From NCBI RefSeq assembly GCF_036231355.1, contig NZ_CP109496.1, forward strand, positions 6,882,001 to 6,946,000: a stretch of DNA of 64,000 nt, written 5' to 3'. Source of the DNA: Streptomyces sp. NBC_01431. Its GTDB lineage: Bacteria > Actinomycetota > Actinomycetes > Streptomycetales > Streptomycetaceae. This document shows, one piece after another, positions 17,793-26,333 of the stretch (position 1 is its first letter; the number at the start of each line of letters is the position of its first letter). Under the pieces are notes generated by a model that worked only from the letters and a program-made list of their open reading frames with translations, was not told the DNA's origin and searched no databases. A program made the translations under genes and the position numbers.

Positions 17793-17807
17793 GGCGTCAA
17801 CGCCGAA
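17790..17807. promoter_or_regulatory. Second inverted repeat upstream of fxsA
   Basis: TTCGGCGT-CA-ACGCCGAA has perfect 8-bp arms with a 2-nt centre and overlaps the end of the preceding palindrome. The tight centre suggests a dimeric DNA-binding site rather than an RNA hairpin. Confidence 0.5.
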
Positions 17808-18020
17808 CCTGGTTACGGCCCAACGCAGTTGGGGTGTCCCGGGGAGGCGGCAGTGGTCGGACCAGTCGCTCGTGGCGCATGAGCGCACATGGGCACGGCG
17901 TGCGGCCGAATTGCACGACGTACGAAAAAGCCCATGAAACAGACTAAAAGCCGTGTTCTGTGCAGTGATCCAGAAGAGACTCCGCTGCGGAGACGGCGCT
18001 CCGATCTGAAAGGCGCTCAC

Positions 18021-18212
18021 GTGGAAGCTCTCGTCTCGGCGGCCGAACGGCCCGGCCCCGCCTCGCACAGGCCGGTCACCCGGCGCCTGCCGCTGGTGAA
18101 GCGGGCGGCGGCGCAGAGCGCCGGGAAGGCCCCGGCGAGCCTGGCCCGGGTGATGTCGGGGGGCGCGAGCCCCGCCGTTCCCGGCACCTCCGCCTTCCAG
18201 TCGGCGCTCTGA
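18021..18212 (+). CDS. fxsA: FxSxx-COOH cyclophane RiPP precursor peptide
   Basis: A small basic protein whose last residues are GTSAFQSAL, so the C-terminus reads F-Q-S-A-L. This satisfies the FxSxx-COOH rule that defines these radical-SAM-modified precursors, in which the maturase is thought to link the Phe ring to the beta-carbon of the third residue. I prefer the GTG at 18021 (63 residues), because GAAAGGCG lies a few bases upstream and 60-70 residues is usual for the family. In-frame ATGs at 17934 and 17889 would give 92 or 107 residues. The stop lies 20 nt before fxsB, indicating an operon. Confidence 0.85.
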   Translation: MEALVSAAERPGPASHRPVTRRLPLVKRAAAQSAGKAPASLARVMSGGASPAVPGTSAFQSAL

Positions 18213-18232
18213 CGGGCGGACAGACCCCGACC

Positions 18233-20659
18233 ATGGACCGGCCGCTTCCACCTGCCCTCTCGCAATTCGTGCTGAAGATCCACAGCCGCTGCGATCTGGC
18301 CTGCGATCACTGTTACGTCTACGAACACGCGGACACGAGCTGGCGCGGGCGGCCCAGGGCCGTCTCCGAGGAGATCCTCGCCCAAGTCGCCGACCGCATC
18401 GCCGAGCACGCCGCGCGTCACGCGCTCTCCATGGTCCATGTCGTCCTGCACGGAGGCGAGCCCCTGCTCGCGGGCCCCGACAGGATCAGGCGGGCCGCCG
18501 AGGAACTCCAGCGGGCCCTGAGCGGAGTGAGCGCACTCGATCTGCGCATGCACACCAACGGTGTGCTGCTCGACGAGAAGTTCTGCGAGCTCTTCCTCGA
18601 ACTCGGCATCAAAATCGGCGTCTCCCTCGATGGTGACAAGGCCTCCAACGACCGCCACCGCCGATACGCCGACGGCCGCAGCAGCCACGACAAGGTGATC
18701 CGAGCGGTCGAGCTGCTCGGCCGCCCGCGCTACCGGCGCCTGTTCGCCGGTCTGCTGTGCACCATCGATGTCGAGAACGACCCGGTGGCGGTCTACGACG
18801 CCCTCGTGGCCCTGTCGCCGCCCCGCATCGACTTCCTTCTCCCGCACGCCACTTGGGACGTCCCGCCGCCCCGCCCCGGCGGCGCCGCCACTCCCTACGC
18901 CGACTGGCTCGACGCCGTCTACCGGCGCTGGGACGCGGCGGGACGCCCGGTGCCGGTCCGCATCTTCGAGTCCGTGCTGCGCACCCTGCGGGGTGAGAGC
19001 AGTCTCACGGAGTCCCTCGGCCTTGCCCCCGCCGACCTCGTGGTGATCGAGACCGACGGCACCTTCGAGCAGGCCGACAGCCTCAAGACGTCGTACGACG
19101 GAGCCCCGGCCACCGGCATGGACGTCTTCACGCACTCGCTCGACGACGTCCTTGAGCACCCGGGCATGCTCGCCCGCCAACAGGGCATCGAGCAGCTCTG
19201 CGAGCAGTGCCGCGGCTGCCCGGTGGTCGAATCCTGCGGCGGCGGCCTCTACGCCCACCGGTACCGCACCGGCAGCGACTTCGACAACCCCTCCGTGTTC
19301 TGCCCCGACCTGCTGGCACTGGTCACCACCATCAAAGACCGGGAGGCGGCCGTGCCCGCACCTAAGCCGACGCCCGCCCCCCAACTGCCCATGGAGCAGG
19401 GAGACTTCCAGGCGCTGGCGGCGGGCTTCGGTACGGCGGACACCATCCGGCGCCTGGCGGACACCCAGCTGGACATCAACCAGGAGCTGCTGGCCGCCGT
19501 CAGCGAGCGCATCGCACTGTCCGACCGGCAGGCCGCGGCGGCCTGGGAGCTGGTGGCGCACCTCGACGCCGAGGCGTCCGCCGACCTCGACGCGGTGCTC
19601 GCGCATCCGTACACCAGGCCGTGGGCGCTGAGCGTGCTCGACGGCCGAGCGGCGCCCGCGGCCGGCCTCGCCGAGATCGCCGCGGCCACCGTGCTGCGGG
19701 CCCGCCTCGACCACCCCGTCACGGTGCCGCTGCGCGGCGGTGCGCTACGCCTGCCCGGCCTCGGCTCCGTACGGCTCGCGGGCGATGTCGGCCACGCCGA
19801 AGTGAGTGCCGGGCCCGAGGGGTTCACGGTGCGCGGCGGCGCCCGCCGCCTCGACATCGGCTGGCACGAGGGCATGGACGGCCTCACCCCGCACTGGCAG
19901 CCGGTGCGCCTCTTCCAGGGCGAGGGCTGGAGCGTGGCCATCGAGGACACCGACCCGCTGCGCGACTGCCACAAGTGGCCCGTCGCGGAGCGGCTCCCGG
20001 CGGACGAGGCCAAGCTGTGGGCCGAGGACCTGACGGGCGCCTGGTCGCTGATCCGGCGCGAACTGCCCGTCTACGCCGAAGGCGTGGCCGCCGGACTGCG
20101 GCTGATCACGCCCCTGCACGCGCCGGCCGGCAGCGACGTCAGCGCCGCCTGCAAGGAGGCCTGGGGCGCGATCGGGGCGGCCAGGCCCGCCTCGCCCGAG
20201 CTGCTTGCCCTGCTGATCGTGCACGAGTTCCAGCATGTGAAGCTCGCCGCGGTCCTGGACGCCGTCGATCTGTACGACAAGACCGACCGACAGCTCTACT
20301 ACGCCCCCTGGCGCGACGATCCGAGGCCGATCGGGGGGCTGCTCCAGGGAACGTACGCCCATATCGCGGTGACCGACTTCTGGCGGGTGCGTCGCCGGAG
20401 CGCACCGGGAGCCCTCGAACGCGACACGGCCCAGGCGCAGTTCGCCCGCTGGCGGCAGCACACGGTCCAGGCCGTTGAGGAGTTGCTCGGCTCGGGATCC
20501 CTCACCGACCTGGGACTACGCTTCGTCAACGGCATGGGGGAGACGGTGCGCGGCTGGCTGGACGAGCGCGTCCCGGGCGCCGCTCTGGACGAGGCGGCCG
20601 ACTCCGCGCGGCGCCATAGGGCAGCGTGGGAGGCGCGGGCGACGAGGGGAACAGCTTGA
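18233..20659 (+). CDS. fxsB: FxsB-type radical SAM/SPASM cyclophane maturase with C-terminal HExxH domain
   Basis: An 808-residue maturase. Cys20, Cys24 and Cys27 in CDLACDHCY bind the SAM-cleaving 4Fe-4S cluster. VVLHGGEPLL (about residue 79) and RMHTNGVLLDEKFC continue the radical SAM barrel. A Cys-rich SPASM region (QLCEQCRGCPVVESCGGGLY, residues 320-345, with a last Cys in NPSVFCPDL) holds auxiliary clusters. A second half of about 400 residues carries HEFQH (664-668), the HExxH motif of the peptide-modification domain found with these systems. The expected product is a three-residue cyclophane in the FxsA C-terminus. The HExxH part could be a metalloprotease or a second modifying enzyme; which is unknown. 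Confidence 0.9.
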   Translation: MDRPLPPALSQFVLKIHSRCDLACDHCYVYEHADTSWRGRPRAVSEEILAQVADRIAEHAARHALSMVHVVLHGGEPLLAGPDRIRRAAEELQRALSGVSALDLRMHTNGVLLDEKFCELFLELGIKIGVSLDGDKASNDRHRRYADGRSSHDKVIRAVELLGRPRYRRLFAGLLCTIDVENDPVAVYDALVALSPPRIDFLLPHATWDVPPPRPGGAATPYADWLDAVYRRWDAAGRPVPVRIFESVLRTLRGESSLTESLGLAPADLVVIETDGTFEQADSLKTSYDGAPATGMDVFTHSLDDVLEHPGMLARQQGIEQLCEQCRGCPVVESCGGGLYAHRYRTGSDFDNPSVFCPDLLALVTTIKDREAAVPAPKPTPAPQLPMEQGDFQALAAGFGTADTIRRLADTQLDINQELLAAVSERIALSDRQAAAAWELVAHLDAEASADLDAVLAHPYTRPWALSVLDGRAAPAAGLAEIAAATVLRARLDHPVTVPLRGGALRLPGLGSVRLAGDVGHAEVSAGPEGFTVRGGARRLDIGWHEGMDGLTPHWQPVRLFQGEGWSVAIEDTDPLRDCHKWPVAERLPADEAKLWAEDLTGAWSLIRRELPVYAEGVAAGLRLITPLHAPAGSDVSAACKEAWGAIGAARPASPELLALLIVHEFQHVKLAAVLDAVDLYDKTDRQLYYAPWRDDPRPIGGLLQGTYAHIAVTDFWRVRRRSAPGALERDTAQAQFARWRQHTVQAVEELLGSGSLTDLGLRFVNGMGETVRGWLDERVPGAALDEAADSARRHRAAWEARATRGTA

Positions 20660-20845
20660 ATTCCGCTGCGAATTGAGCGAATTCTCCCCCGATTCTTTGA
20701 TCCACTCGACGGGCACCGCATGATTCCGGTCATGATCTGATCGAATTTCCGTGGGTGGATCGACCATCGGGTTTGTTCGTTCTGTTCCGCCGGAGAAACC
20801 TCCGTTCCTACACTGAGGACCCATCCACTTGGACCGGGGGAGACA
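20660..20845 (+). promoter_or_regulatory. AT-richer spacer upstream of fxsC
   Basis: The 186 bp between fxsB and fxsC is markedly less GC-rich than its surroundings, with three GAATT boxes (from 20660 to 20687). A TACACT element near 20814 resembles a -10 box, but no clear -35 is seen. The gap, unlike the tight spacing within the rest of the cluster, suggests a second promoter for fxsC-fxsT. Confidence 0.4.
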
Positions 20846-22198
20846 GTGGTGCAGGGATCAGTGGGGGCTCAGGGCGACGAGCAGAAGCCGTACTTCTTCC
20901 TCAGCTACGCGCACACGCCGAAGAGCGACCCCAAGGACAAGGACCCCAACCTCTGGGTGCAACGGTTCTTCCGGGACCTCTGCGCGCATGTGATGCAGCT
21001 GACGCCGCTCCCGGCGGGCAGTGCCGGCTTCATGGACCAGCAGATGCAACCCGGAGAGGGCTGGCAGGAGCGGCTCTCCGAAGCGCTCGCGTACTGCCGC
21101 GTGTTCGTTCCGCTGTATTCCCCGCGCTATTTCCTCAGCGAGCAGTGCGGCCGGGAGTGGTTCGCCTTCTCCGGCCGTGCCGCCGTCCAGAACACCCGCG
21201 TGAGCCACAACAACAGCAACCCGGTGACCGGGATCGTGCCCGCGCTCTGGGTGCCCGTCCCCACCCGCCAGTTACCGCAGCCCGCCGAGCGGCTCCAGTT
21301 CAACCACGCGACGTTCGGCGACGAGTACGCCGACGAGGGCTTCTACGGCCTCATCAAGCTCAACTACCTGCGGGACCAGTACGAACGCGCCGTCTACCGG
21401 CTGGCCAAGCGCATCGTGAGCGTGGCCCAGCAGACCCAGCTGGAGCCCGGCGACCCGCACCAGGACTACGCCAAAGTGCCTCCCGCGTTCGGCCCCAGCG
21501 GAGGACCCGCCCGCGACATGGAGGTGTCCGTCCTCGCCTGCTCGCGCTCCAGCCTCCCCACCGGCCGCAGTCCCGACTGCTACGGATCCGAGGCCCTCGA
21601 CTGGAACCCCTACCATCCGGCCTCCTCCAGACCGCTCGCCGACCACACCGTCGATGTCGTACGCAACCTGAACTACACCGTGCACCTGAGCGACTTCGAG
21701 GCCGAACCCCAGCGGATCCTGGCCTCCGGACCGCCGACCGGGCCCGGTCTGCTGCTGCTCGACCGCTGGGCCCTGGACGCCCGGCGCCGCCGCGAGCTGG
21801 TCGACCAGCTCTGCGCCGCCCCCCGACCGTGGATCAGCGTGATGGTCCCGGGGAACGCGGCCGACCCTCAAACCCGCGCGTACAACGAAGAGTTGACGCA
21901 GCAGACCGACAGCGTGCTGGCCTCCCGCACCGACGAGAGCGACGGGCACCGCACGCCGAGCGCCGGACTGCCCACCCTGGAAGCCTTCAGCAAGGCGATC
22001 CCGGGGGCGGTCAAGGCGGCGGTCAGACACTACGAGGCCAACGCGCCGACCTATCCACCGCCCGGCAGCGGAGGGCCCATGCCCCGCGTGCTTCCGGGCG
22101 GCATCGGCTACGGCACCAATGGCCCGGCCAGCCGCGGTCAGAGCACGGACCAGGACAAGAACAACGGGGATAAGGCGGAGGGCTCATCAGATGACTGA
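20846..22198 (+). CDS. fxsC: FxsC-type TIR-like protein
   Basis: A 450-residue protein. Residues 14-115 form a TIR-like domain: PYFFLSYAHT opens the fold, an acidic insertion follows (KSDPKDKDPNLW), and FVPLYSPRYFLSEQCGREWF places a Glu where NAD-cleaving TIR domains carry their catalytic one. The middle and C-terminal parts match no domain I know, and the last 60 residues are low-complexity Gly/Pro/Asp. The start is one of two adjacent GTG codons (20846, 20849) behind GGGGGAG. Its stop overlaps the fxsT start. The protein is a regular partner of FxSxx-COOH peptides; NADase activity or a scaffold role is inference. Confidence 0.85.
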   Translation: MVQGSVGAQGDEQKPYFFLSYAHTPKSDPKDKDPNLWVQRFFRDLCAHVMQLTPLPAGSAGFMDQQMQPGEGWQERLSEALAYCRVFVPLYSPRYFLSEQCGREWFAFSGRAAVQNTRVSHNNSNPVTGIVPALWVPVPTRQLPQPAERLQFNHATFGDEYADEGFYGLIKLNYLRDQYERAVYRLAKRIVSVAQQTQLEPGDPHQDYAKVPPAFGPSGGPARDMEVSVLACSRSSLPTGRSPDCYGSEALDWNPYHPASSRPLADHTVDVVRNLNYTVHLSDFEAEPQRILASGPPTGPGLLLLDRWALDARRRRELVDQLCAAPRPWISVMVPGNAADPQTRAYNEELTQQTDSVLASRTDESDGHRTPSAGLPTLEAFSKAIPGAVKAAVRHYEANAPTYPPPGSGGPMPRVLPGGIGYGTNGPASRGQSTDQDKNNGDKAEGSSDD

Positions 22199-25100
22199 GA
22201 ACCGCAACGGGACCGTCGTCACGTTCTATTCGTACAAGGGCGGCACCGGACGGACCATGGCGCTGGCCAACTGCGCATGGATCCTGGCGGCCAACGGATA
22301 CCGGGTACTCGCGGTCGACTGGGACCTGGAGGCGCCCGGACTGCACCGGTTCTTCCACCCCTTCCTCGACCTCGCCGACCTGGAGGCGACCCCGGGCCTG
22401 ATCAACCTGATCACCGACTACCAGGACGAGGCCCGGCGCCCCGCCGACCGCGATCCCGACTGGCACCGCGAGTACGCCCGGGTACGCCCCCACGCGACCT
22501 CCCTCAACTGGAACTTTCCGCAGGGCGGCAGTCTCGACTTCCTCTCCGCCGGCCGCCGCAACCGCGACTACCCGTCCATCGTCGGCAAGATGGACTGGGA
22601 CGACTTCCACGAGCGCTTCGGCGGCGGCCAGTTCTTCGACGCCATGCGCGACGACATGCAGCGCCACTACGACTACACCCTGATCGACAGCCGCACCGGC
22701 CTGAGCGACATCGCCGACATCTGCACCGTGCAGATGCCCGAAGTCCTCGTCGTCTGCTTCACCTTGAGCGACCAGAGCATCGACGGCGCCTCCGCGGTCG
22801 CCCGTGACATCGAGGAGCGCTACCACGAGCGGCGCATCCGCATACTGCCGGTGCCGATGCGCATCGACGACGGCGAGAAGGAGAAGGCGGACGCCGGACG
22901 GGCGCTGGCCCGCGAGAGCTTCCCCGGCTTCCCCAGCGGCCTGAGCACCGAGGAACTGGCCAACTACTGGGGCACGGTGGAGGTTCCCTACCGCCCCTTC
23001 TACGCCTACGAGGAGATCCTGGCCACCTTCGGCGACGCGCCCAACGTCAGCAGCTCCATGCTCAGCGCGTGCGAACGGCTCACCTCGGTGCTCACCGGTG
23101 GTCTGGTGAACTCGCTGCCGCCGATCGACGAGGCGGACCGGCTCACCCATGTCGCCGCCTACACCCGGCGCAGGCCCATGCCGCCGTCCAACCTCATCCT
23201 CACGTACGTCGCCGAGGACCAGATGTGGGCGGACTGGCTGGCCTCCGTGCTGACCACGGCCGGCTTCCACGTCGTGCCGGTCGACGTCCGCACCCCCCAA
23301 GTGGCGGCTGTGGAGGCCCAGTTCACCTCCGGCGTCGGATACCGCGTCATCCCGGTGGTGTCGCAGGCCTACCTGAACACCGAACGGGCCAGGACCTTCT
23401 GGGAGAGCGGCACCGGGCTCGACGCGGCGGGCGGTCGGCGTCAGATCCTGCCGGTGCGCGTCGGCGACGTGCGGCTCAGCCCGCCGCTCAGCAGCCGCGG
23501 CGTCATCGACCTCGTACGCCTCGACGAGCCCGACGCGGCCGCCACCCTGCTCCAGGCGCTCGACCGGACCGAGGCCGCCGCCGCCGTGGCGGCCGGGCCC
23601 GCCGGCCCGCGCTACCCGGGCAGCGTGCCCAAGGTCTGGAACGTACGGCCCCGGCACGCCTGGTTCACCGGCCGCACCTCCGTCCTGGAGCGCCTGCGCG
23701 ACCAGTTGCGCGGCGACAGCCGCTCCGCGCAGCGCTTCCCACAGGTCCTCTACGGGCTCGGCGGCGTCGGCAAGACGCAGGTGGCACGCGAGTACGCACA
23801 CCGGTTCCGCGCCGACTACGACCTCGTGTGGTGGATCGAGGCCGAGCAGCCCGACCGGGTGGTGTCCTCGCTGGCCGAACTGGCGGCCGAGATGGACCTG
23901 AGGGCCGGTGACGTGGTCGCCGAGGCGGCCACCGCGGCACTCCAGGCGCTGCGGCGCGGGGCGCCGTACTCGCGCTGGCTGCTGATCTTCGACAACGTCG
24001 AGGACCTCGACCGGGCCCTGAAGCTCCTCCCCGAGGACATGGAGCCGATCCCCGGCGAGACCTACGGCCACATCCTCGCCACCTGCCGCAACAAACCGGC
24101 CTCGACGCAGGTGGAAGCCATTGAGGTGGAGGTCTTCACGCGCGCCGAAAGCGTCGAGCACCTGTGTCGCCGGGTGACCAAACTGCCGGCCGCCGACGCC
24201 GACCGGGTCGCCGACGCGGTCGGTGACCTGCCGCTGGCGGTCGAGGTCGCGGCAGCTTGGCTCGCCGAGACCGCGACCCCCGTGGACGCCTATGTGGAAC
24301 AGCTCAAGGAACAGAGCACCAAGGTGCTCTCCCTCGGCAAGCCCGAGGACTACTCACAACAGATCGGCGCGACCTGGAACATCTCGATCAGCCGGCTGCG
24401 CGACGAATCCAAGGCAGCGGTACGGCTGTTGGAGCTCTGCTCGTTCTTCTCCGCCGAGCCGATCTCGATGCGCCTGATCGGCAGTGACTCGATGTTCGAG
24501 TCCCTCCTGCCGTACGACCCCGATCTGCGCGAGCGGTACATGCTGGGCAAGGTCATCCAGACGCTGAACCGGTTCGCGCTGGCCAAGGTCGACCCCGCGG
24601 ACAGCAGCATCCAGGTGCACCGGCTCGTCCAGGCCGCGGTGCGGGCCGGGCTCAGTGACGAGGAGGTCGACACGGCCAAGCACGAGGTGCACCGCATCCT
24701 CGCCGAGGCCCGCCCGGTGGAGGGCGTCGACCGAGACAACCCGGTCAACGACCCCAAGAGCTGGCCCAGTTTCGAACTGATCTGGCCGCACCTGAGCGCC
24801 TCCGGCATCGCCGACTGCGACGAGGAGAAGGTCCGCCAGCTCATGGTCGACCGCATTCGCTACCTGCTCAAGCGCGGTGAGCTGGAGAGCGCCCGGGTGC
24901 TCGGCATGCAGCTCAACAAGGTCTGGACCCGCGAACTCGGCGAGAACGACCTCCAGACGCTGAACATCCGCTTCGAGCTCGCCAACGCCCTGCGCGCCCA
25001 GGGCAAGTACCAGGAGGCGCGGGCGATGGACGAGGACACCCTCGCCCGCCAGATCAGCGTCCTGCACAAGGACCATCCGAACGACGACCACCCCAGCATC

Positions 25101-26165
25101 CTCATCACCACCGGAAGCCTCGCCGCCGATCTGCGCGCGCTCGGCAGGTTCGACGAGGCACTCACCCGCGACCTGCGGATCTACCACGGGCTGCGCCAGA
25201 TCTTCGGCGAGAACCACCCGCGCACCCTGATCGCCGCCAACAACCTCGCCATCGACTACCGGCTCAGCGGCGACAGCGAGGCGGCTCGCAGGCTGGACGA
25301 GGAGACCGTGGAACGCCGCAGCGCCTTACTCGGCGACGACCACCCCTTCACCCTCACCACCAAGGGCCACCTCGCGCGCGACCTGCGCGAGAGCGGCGAG
25401 TACACGGCCTCGGTGCAGGTGCTGCGGGAGGTGGTGGCGGCGTTCGAGCGCGTGCTGAACGCCGACGTTCCCGAGGCGCTGCGCACCGCCAAGAGCCTGG
25501 CGGTGTCCCTGCGCAAGTCGGGCCACCCGCACGAGGCGAAACGGCTGACCGAGGAAACGTACAACCGCTACCGCGGCCGGTATGGGACGAAGGCTCCCGA
25601 CGCCCTGGCGTGCTGCCTCAACCTGGCCGCCGACTTCTCGGCGACCGGCGACAAGCAGGCCGCGCTGGACCTCGCCGTGCAGGCCCTGGACGGCTACCGG
25701 AGCACCCTGGGCGAGGAGCATCCCTTCACGCTGGCCTGCCGCAACAACGTCTACATCTACCAGCGCGGGCTCGGCGCCGCCGAGGAAGCGGTGCGGGGCG
25801 GTGAGGACGTGCGCGCCGCGCTTGAGGAAGTGCTGGGCGCGCGCCATCCGTTCACCCTCTGCGCCGCGGTCAACCTAGCCAACGCGTACGGCGACATCGG
25901 GCGCCCCGACCTCGCCGAACGCTGGGAACGGACGGCGCTCAAGGGCCTGTTGGAGCGGTTTGGACCGACCCACCCCGATGTGCTCGCCTGCCGCTCCAAC
26001 CTGGCGATCACACTGCGGGCGGCCGGCCGCGAGGAGGAGGCCCAGCGGCTGCGCGCCTCCATCCTGGAGCCGGCCGCGAAGCAACTGGGCGTCGACCATC
26101 CCATCGCCGAGGCGGCGCGCGCCTGGCGCCGGATCAACCGCGACCTGGAGCCGCAGCCGGTGTGA
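22191..26165 (+). CDS. fxsT: FxSxx-COOH system STAND protein: MinD-like, TIR-like, NB-ARC and TPR domains
   Basis: A 1324-residue multidomain protein. An N-terminal MinD/ParA-like ATPase has the deviant P-loop YSYKGGTGRT (residues 13-22) and the aspartate motif AVDWDLEAPG. A TIR-2-like domain begins with NLILTYVAEDQMWADWL at about 332. An NB-ARC/AP-ATPase follows with LYGLGGVGKTQVA (about 520-532) and WLLIFDNVEDLD. A winged-helix region comes next, then seven or so kinesin-light-chain-type TPRs (about 900-1310; e.g. GENHPRTLIAANNLAIDYRL). The ATG at 22191 overlaps fxsC by 8 nt (ATGACTGA), so the two are translationally coupled. The layout is that of NLR-like sensors; the ligand is unknown. 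Confidence 0.9.
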   Translation: MTENRNGTVVTFYSYKGGTGRTMALANCAWILAANGYRVLAVDWDLEAPGLHRFFHPFLDLADLEATPGLINLITDYQDEARRPADRDPDWHREYARVRPHATSLNWNFPQGGSLDFLSAGRRNRDYPSIVGKMDWDDFHERFGGGQFFDAMRDDMQRHYDYTLIDSRTGLSDIADICTVQMPEVLVVCFTLSDQSIDGASAVARDIEERYHERRIRILPVPMRIDDGEKEKADAGRALARESFPGFPSGLSTEELANYWGTVEVPYRPFYAYEEILATFGDAPNVSSSMLSACERLTSVLTGGLVNSLPPIDEADRLTHVAAYTRRRPMPPSNLILTYVAEDQMWADWLASVLTTAGFHVVPVDVRTPQVAAVEAQFTSGVGYRVIPVVSQAYLNTERARTFWESGTGLDAAGGRRQILPVRVGDVRLSPPLSSRGVIDLVRLDEPDAAATLLQALDRTEAAAAVAAGPAGPRYPGSVPKVWNVRPRHAWFTGRTSVLERLRDQLRGDSRSAQRFPQVLYGLGGVGKTQVAREYAHRFRADYDLVWWIEAEQPDRVVSSLAELAAEMDLRAGDVVAEAATAALQALRRGAPYSRWLLIFDNVEDLDRALKLLPEDMEPIPGETYGHILATCRNKPASTQVEAIEVEVFTRAESVEHLCRRVTKLPAADADRVADAVGDLPLAVEVAAAWLAETATPVDAYVEQLKEQSTKVLSLGKPEDYSQQIGATWNISISRLRDESKAAVRLLELCSFFSAEPISMRLIGSDSMFESLLPYDPDLRERYMLGKVIQTLNRFALAKVDPADSSIQVHRLVQAAVRAGLSDEEVDTAKHEVHRILAEARPVEGVDRDNPVNDPKSWPSFELIWPHLSASGIADCDEEKVRQLMVDRIRYLLKRGELESARVLGMQLNKVWTRELGENDLQTLNIRFELANALRAQGKYQEARAMDEDTLARQISVLHKDHPNDDHPSILITTGSLAADLRALGRFDEALTRDLRIYHGLRQIFGENHPRTLIAANNLAIDYRLSGDSEAARRLDEETVERRSALLGDDHPFTLTTKGHLARDLRESGEYTASVQVLREVVAAFERVLNADVPEALRTAKSLAVSLRKSGHPHEAKRLTEETYNRYRGRYGTKAPDALACCLNLAADFSATGDKQAALDLAVQALDGYRSTLGEEHPFTLACRNNVYIYQRGLGAAEEAVRGGEDVRAALEEVLGARHPFTLCAAVNLANAYGDIGRPDLAERWERTALKGLLERFGPTHPDVLACRSNLAITLRAAGREEEAQRLRASILEPAAKQLGVDHPIAEAARAWRRINRDLEPQPV

Positions 26166-26175
26166 GCAGCGCCGA

Positions 26176-26203
26176 AGCGCTCGGGCCCACGGACCCGAGC
26201 GCT
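26176..26203 (+). terminator. Strong hairpin closing the fxs operon
   Basis: AGCGCTCGGG pairs perfectly with CCCGAGCGCT around CCCACGGA, 10 nt after the fxsT stop. A second copy of AGCGCTCGGGCCC starts at 26222, allowing an alternative pairing. Confidence 0.8.
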
Positions 26204-26333
26204 CCCGGCGGGTCACGACGTAGCGCTCGGGCCCGACGGGCGGGTGCTCCGGGCGGTCCACCGCGTTCGCCCCGGGCGGGGGTTCAGTGGGCCGGCGGGC
26301 GGCCCTGGCCCTGGACCGCGCACCCTTGACGGA

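Larger units (their letters stand above)
17614..18020. promoter_or_regulatory. Upstream region of the fxs cluster with two adjoining palindromes
   Basis: This 400-bp leader has no convincing gene apart from possible N-terminal extensions of fxsA. It holds two inverted repeats in direct succession: GAAACCAC-TCATGAGG-GTGGTTTC (17769-17792) and TTCGGCGT-CA-ACGCCGAA (17790-17807). They share three bases, so only one hairpin could form at a time. They may be operators or an RNA switch for the RiPP cluster. I could not place a convincing -10/-35 pair. Confidence 0.5.

Noticed and set aside
17700..17882. Possible 60-residue peptide gene before fxsA
   Set aside because: The frame spans the palindromes, has no good ribosome site and matches no peptide family. 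It was considered as a second RiPP precursor but lacks a FxSxx end.
22023..24161. 712-residue open frame on the minus strand opposite fxsT
   Set aside because: Its translation is a low-complexity Gly/Val/Asp/His sequence without domains, and the plus strand carries clear MinD, TIR and NB-ARC motifs over the same bases.
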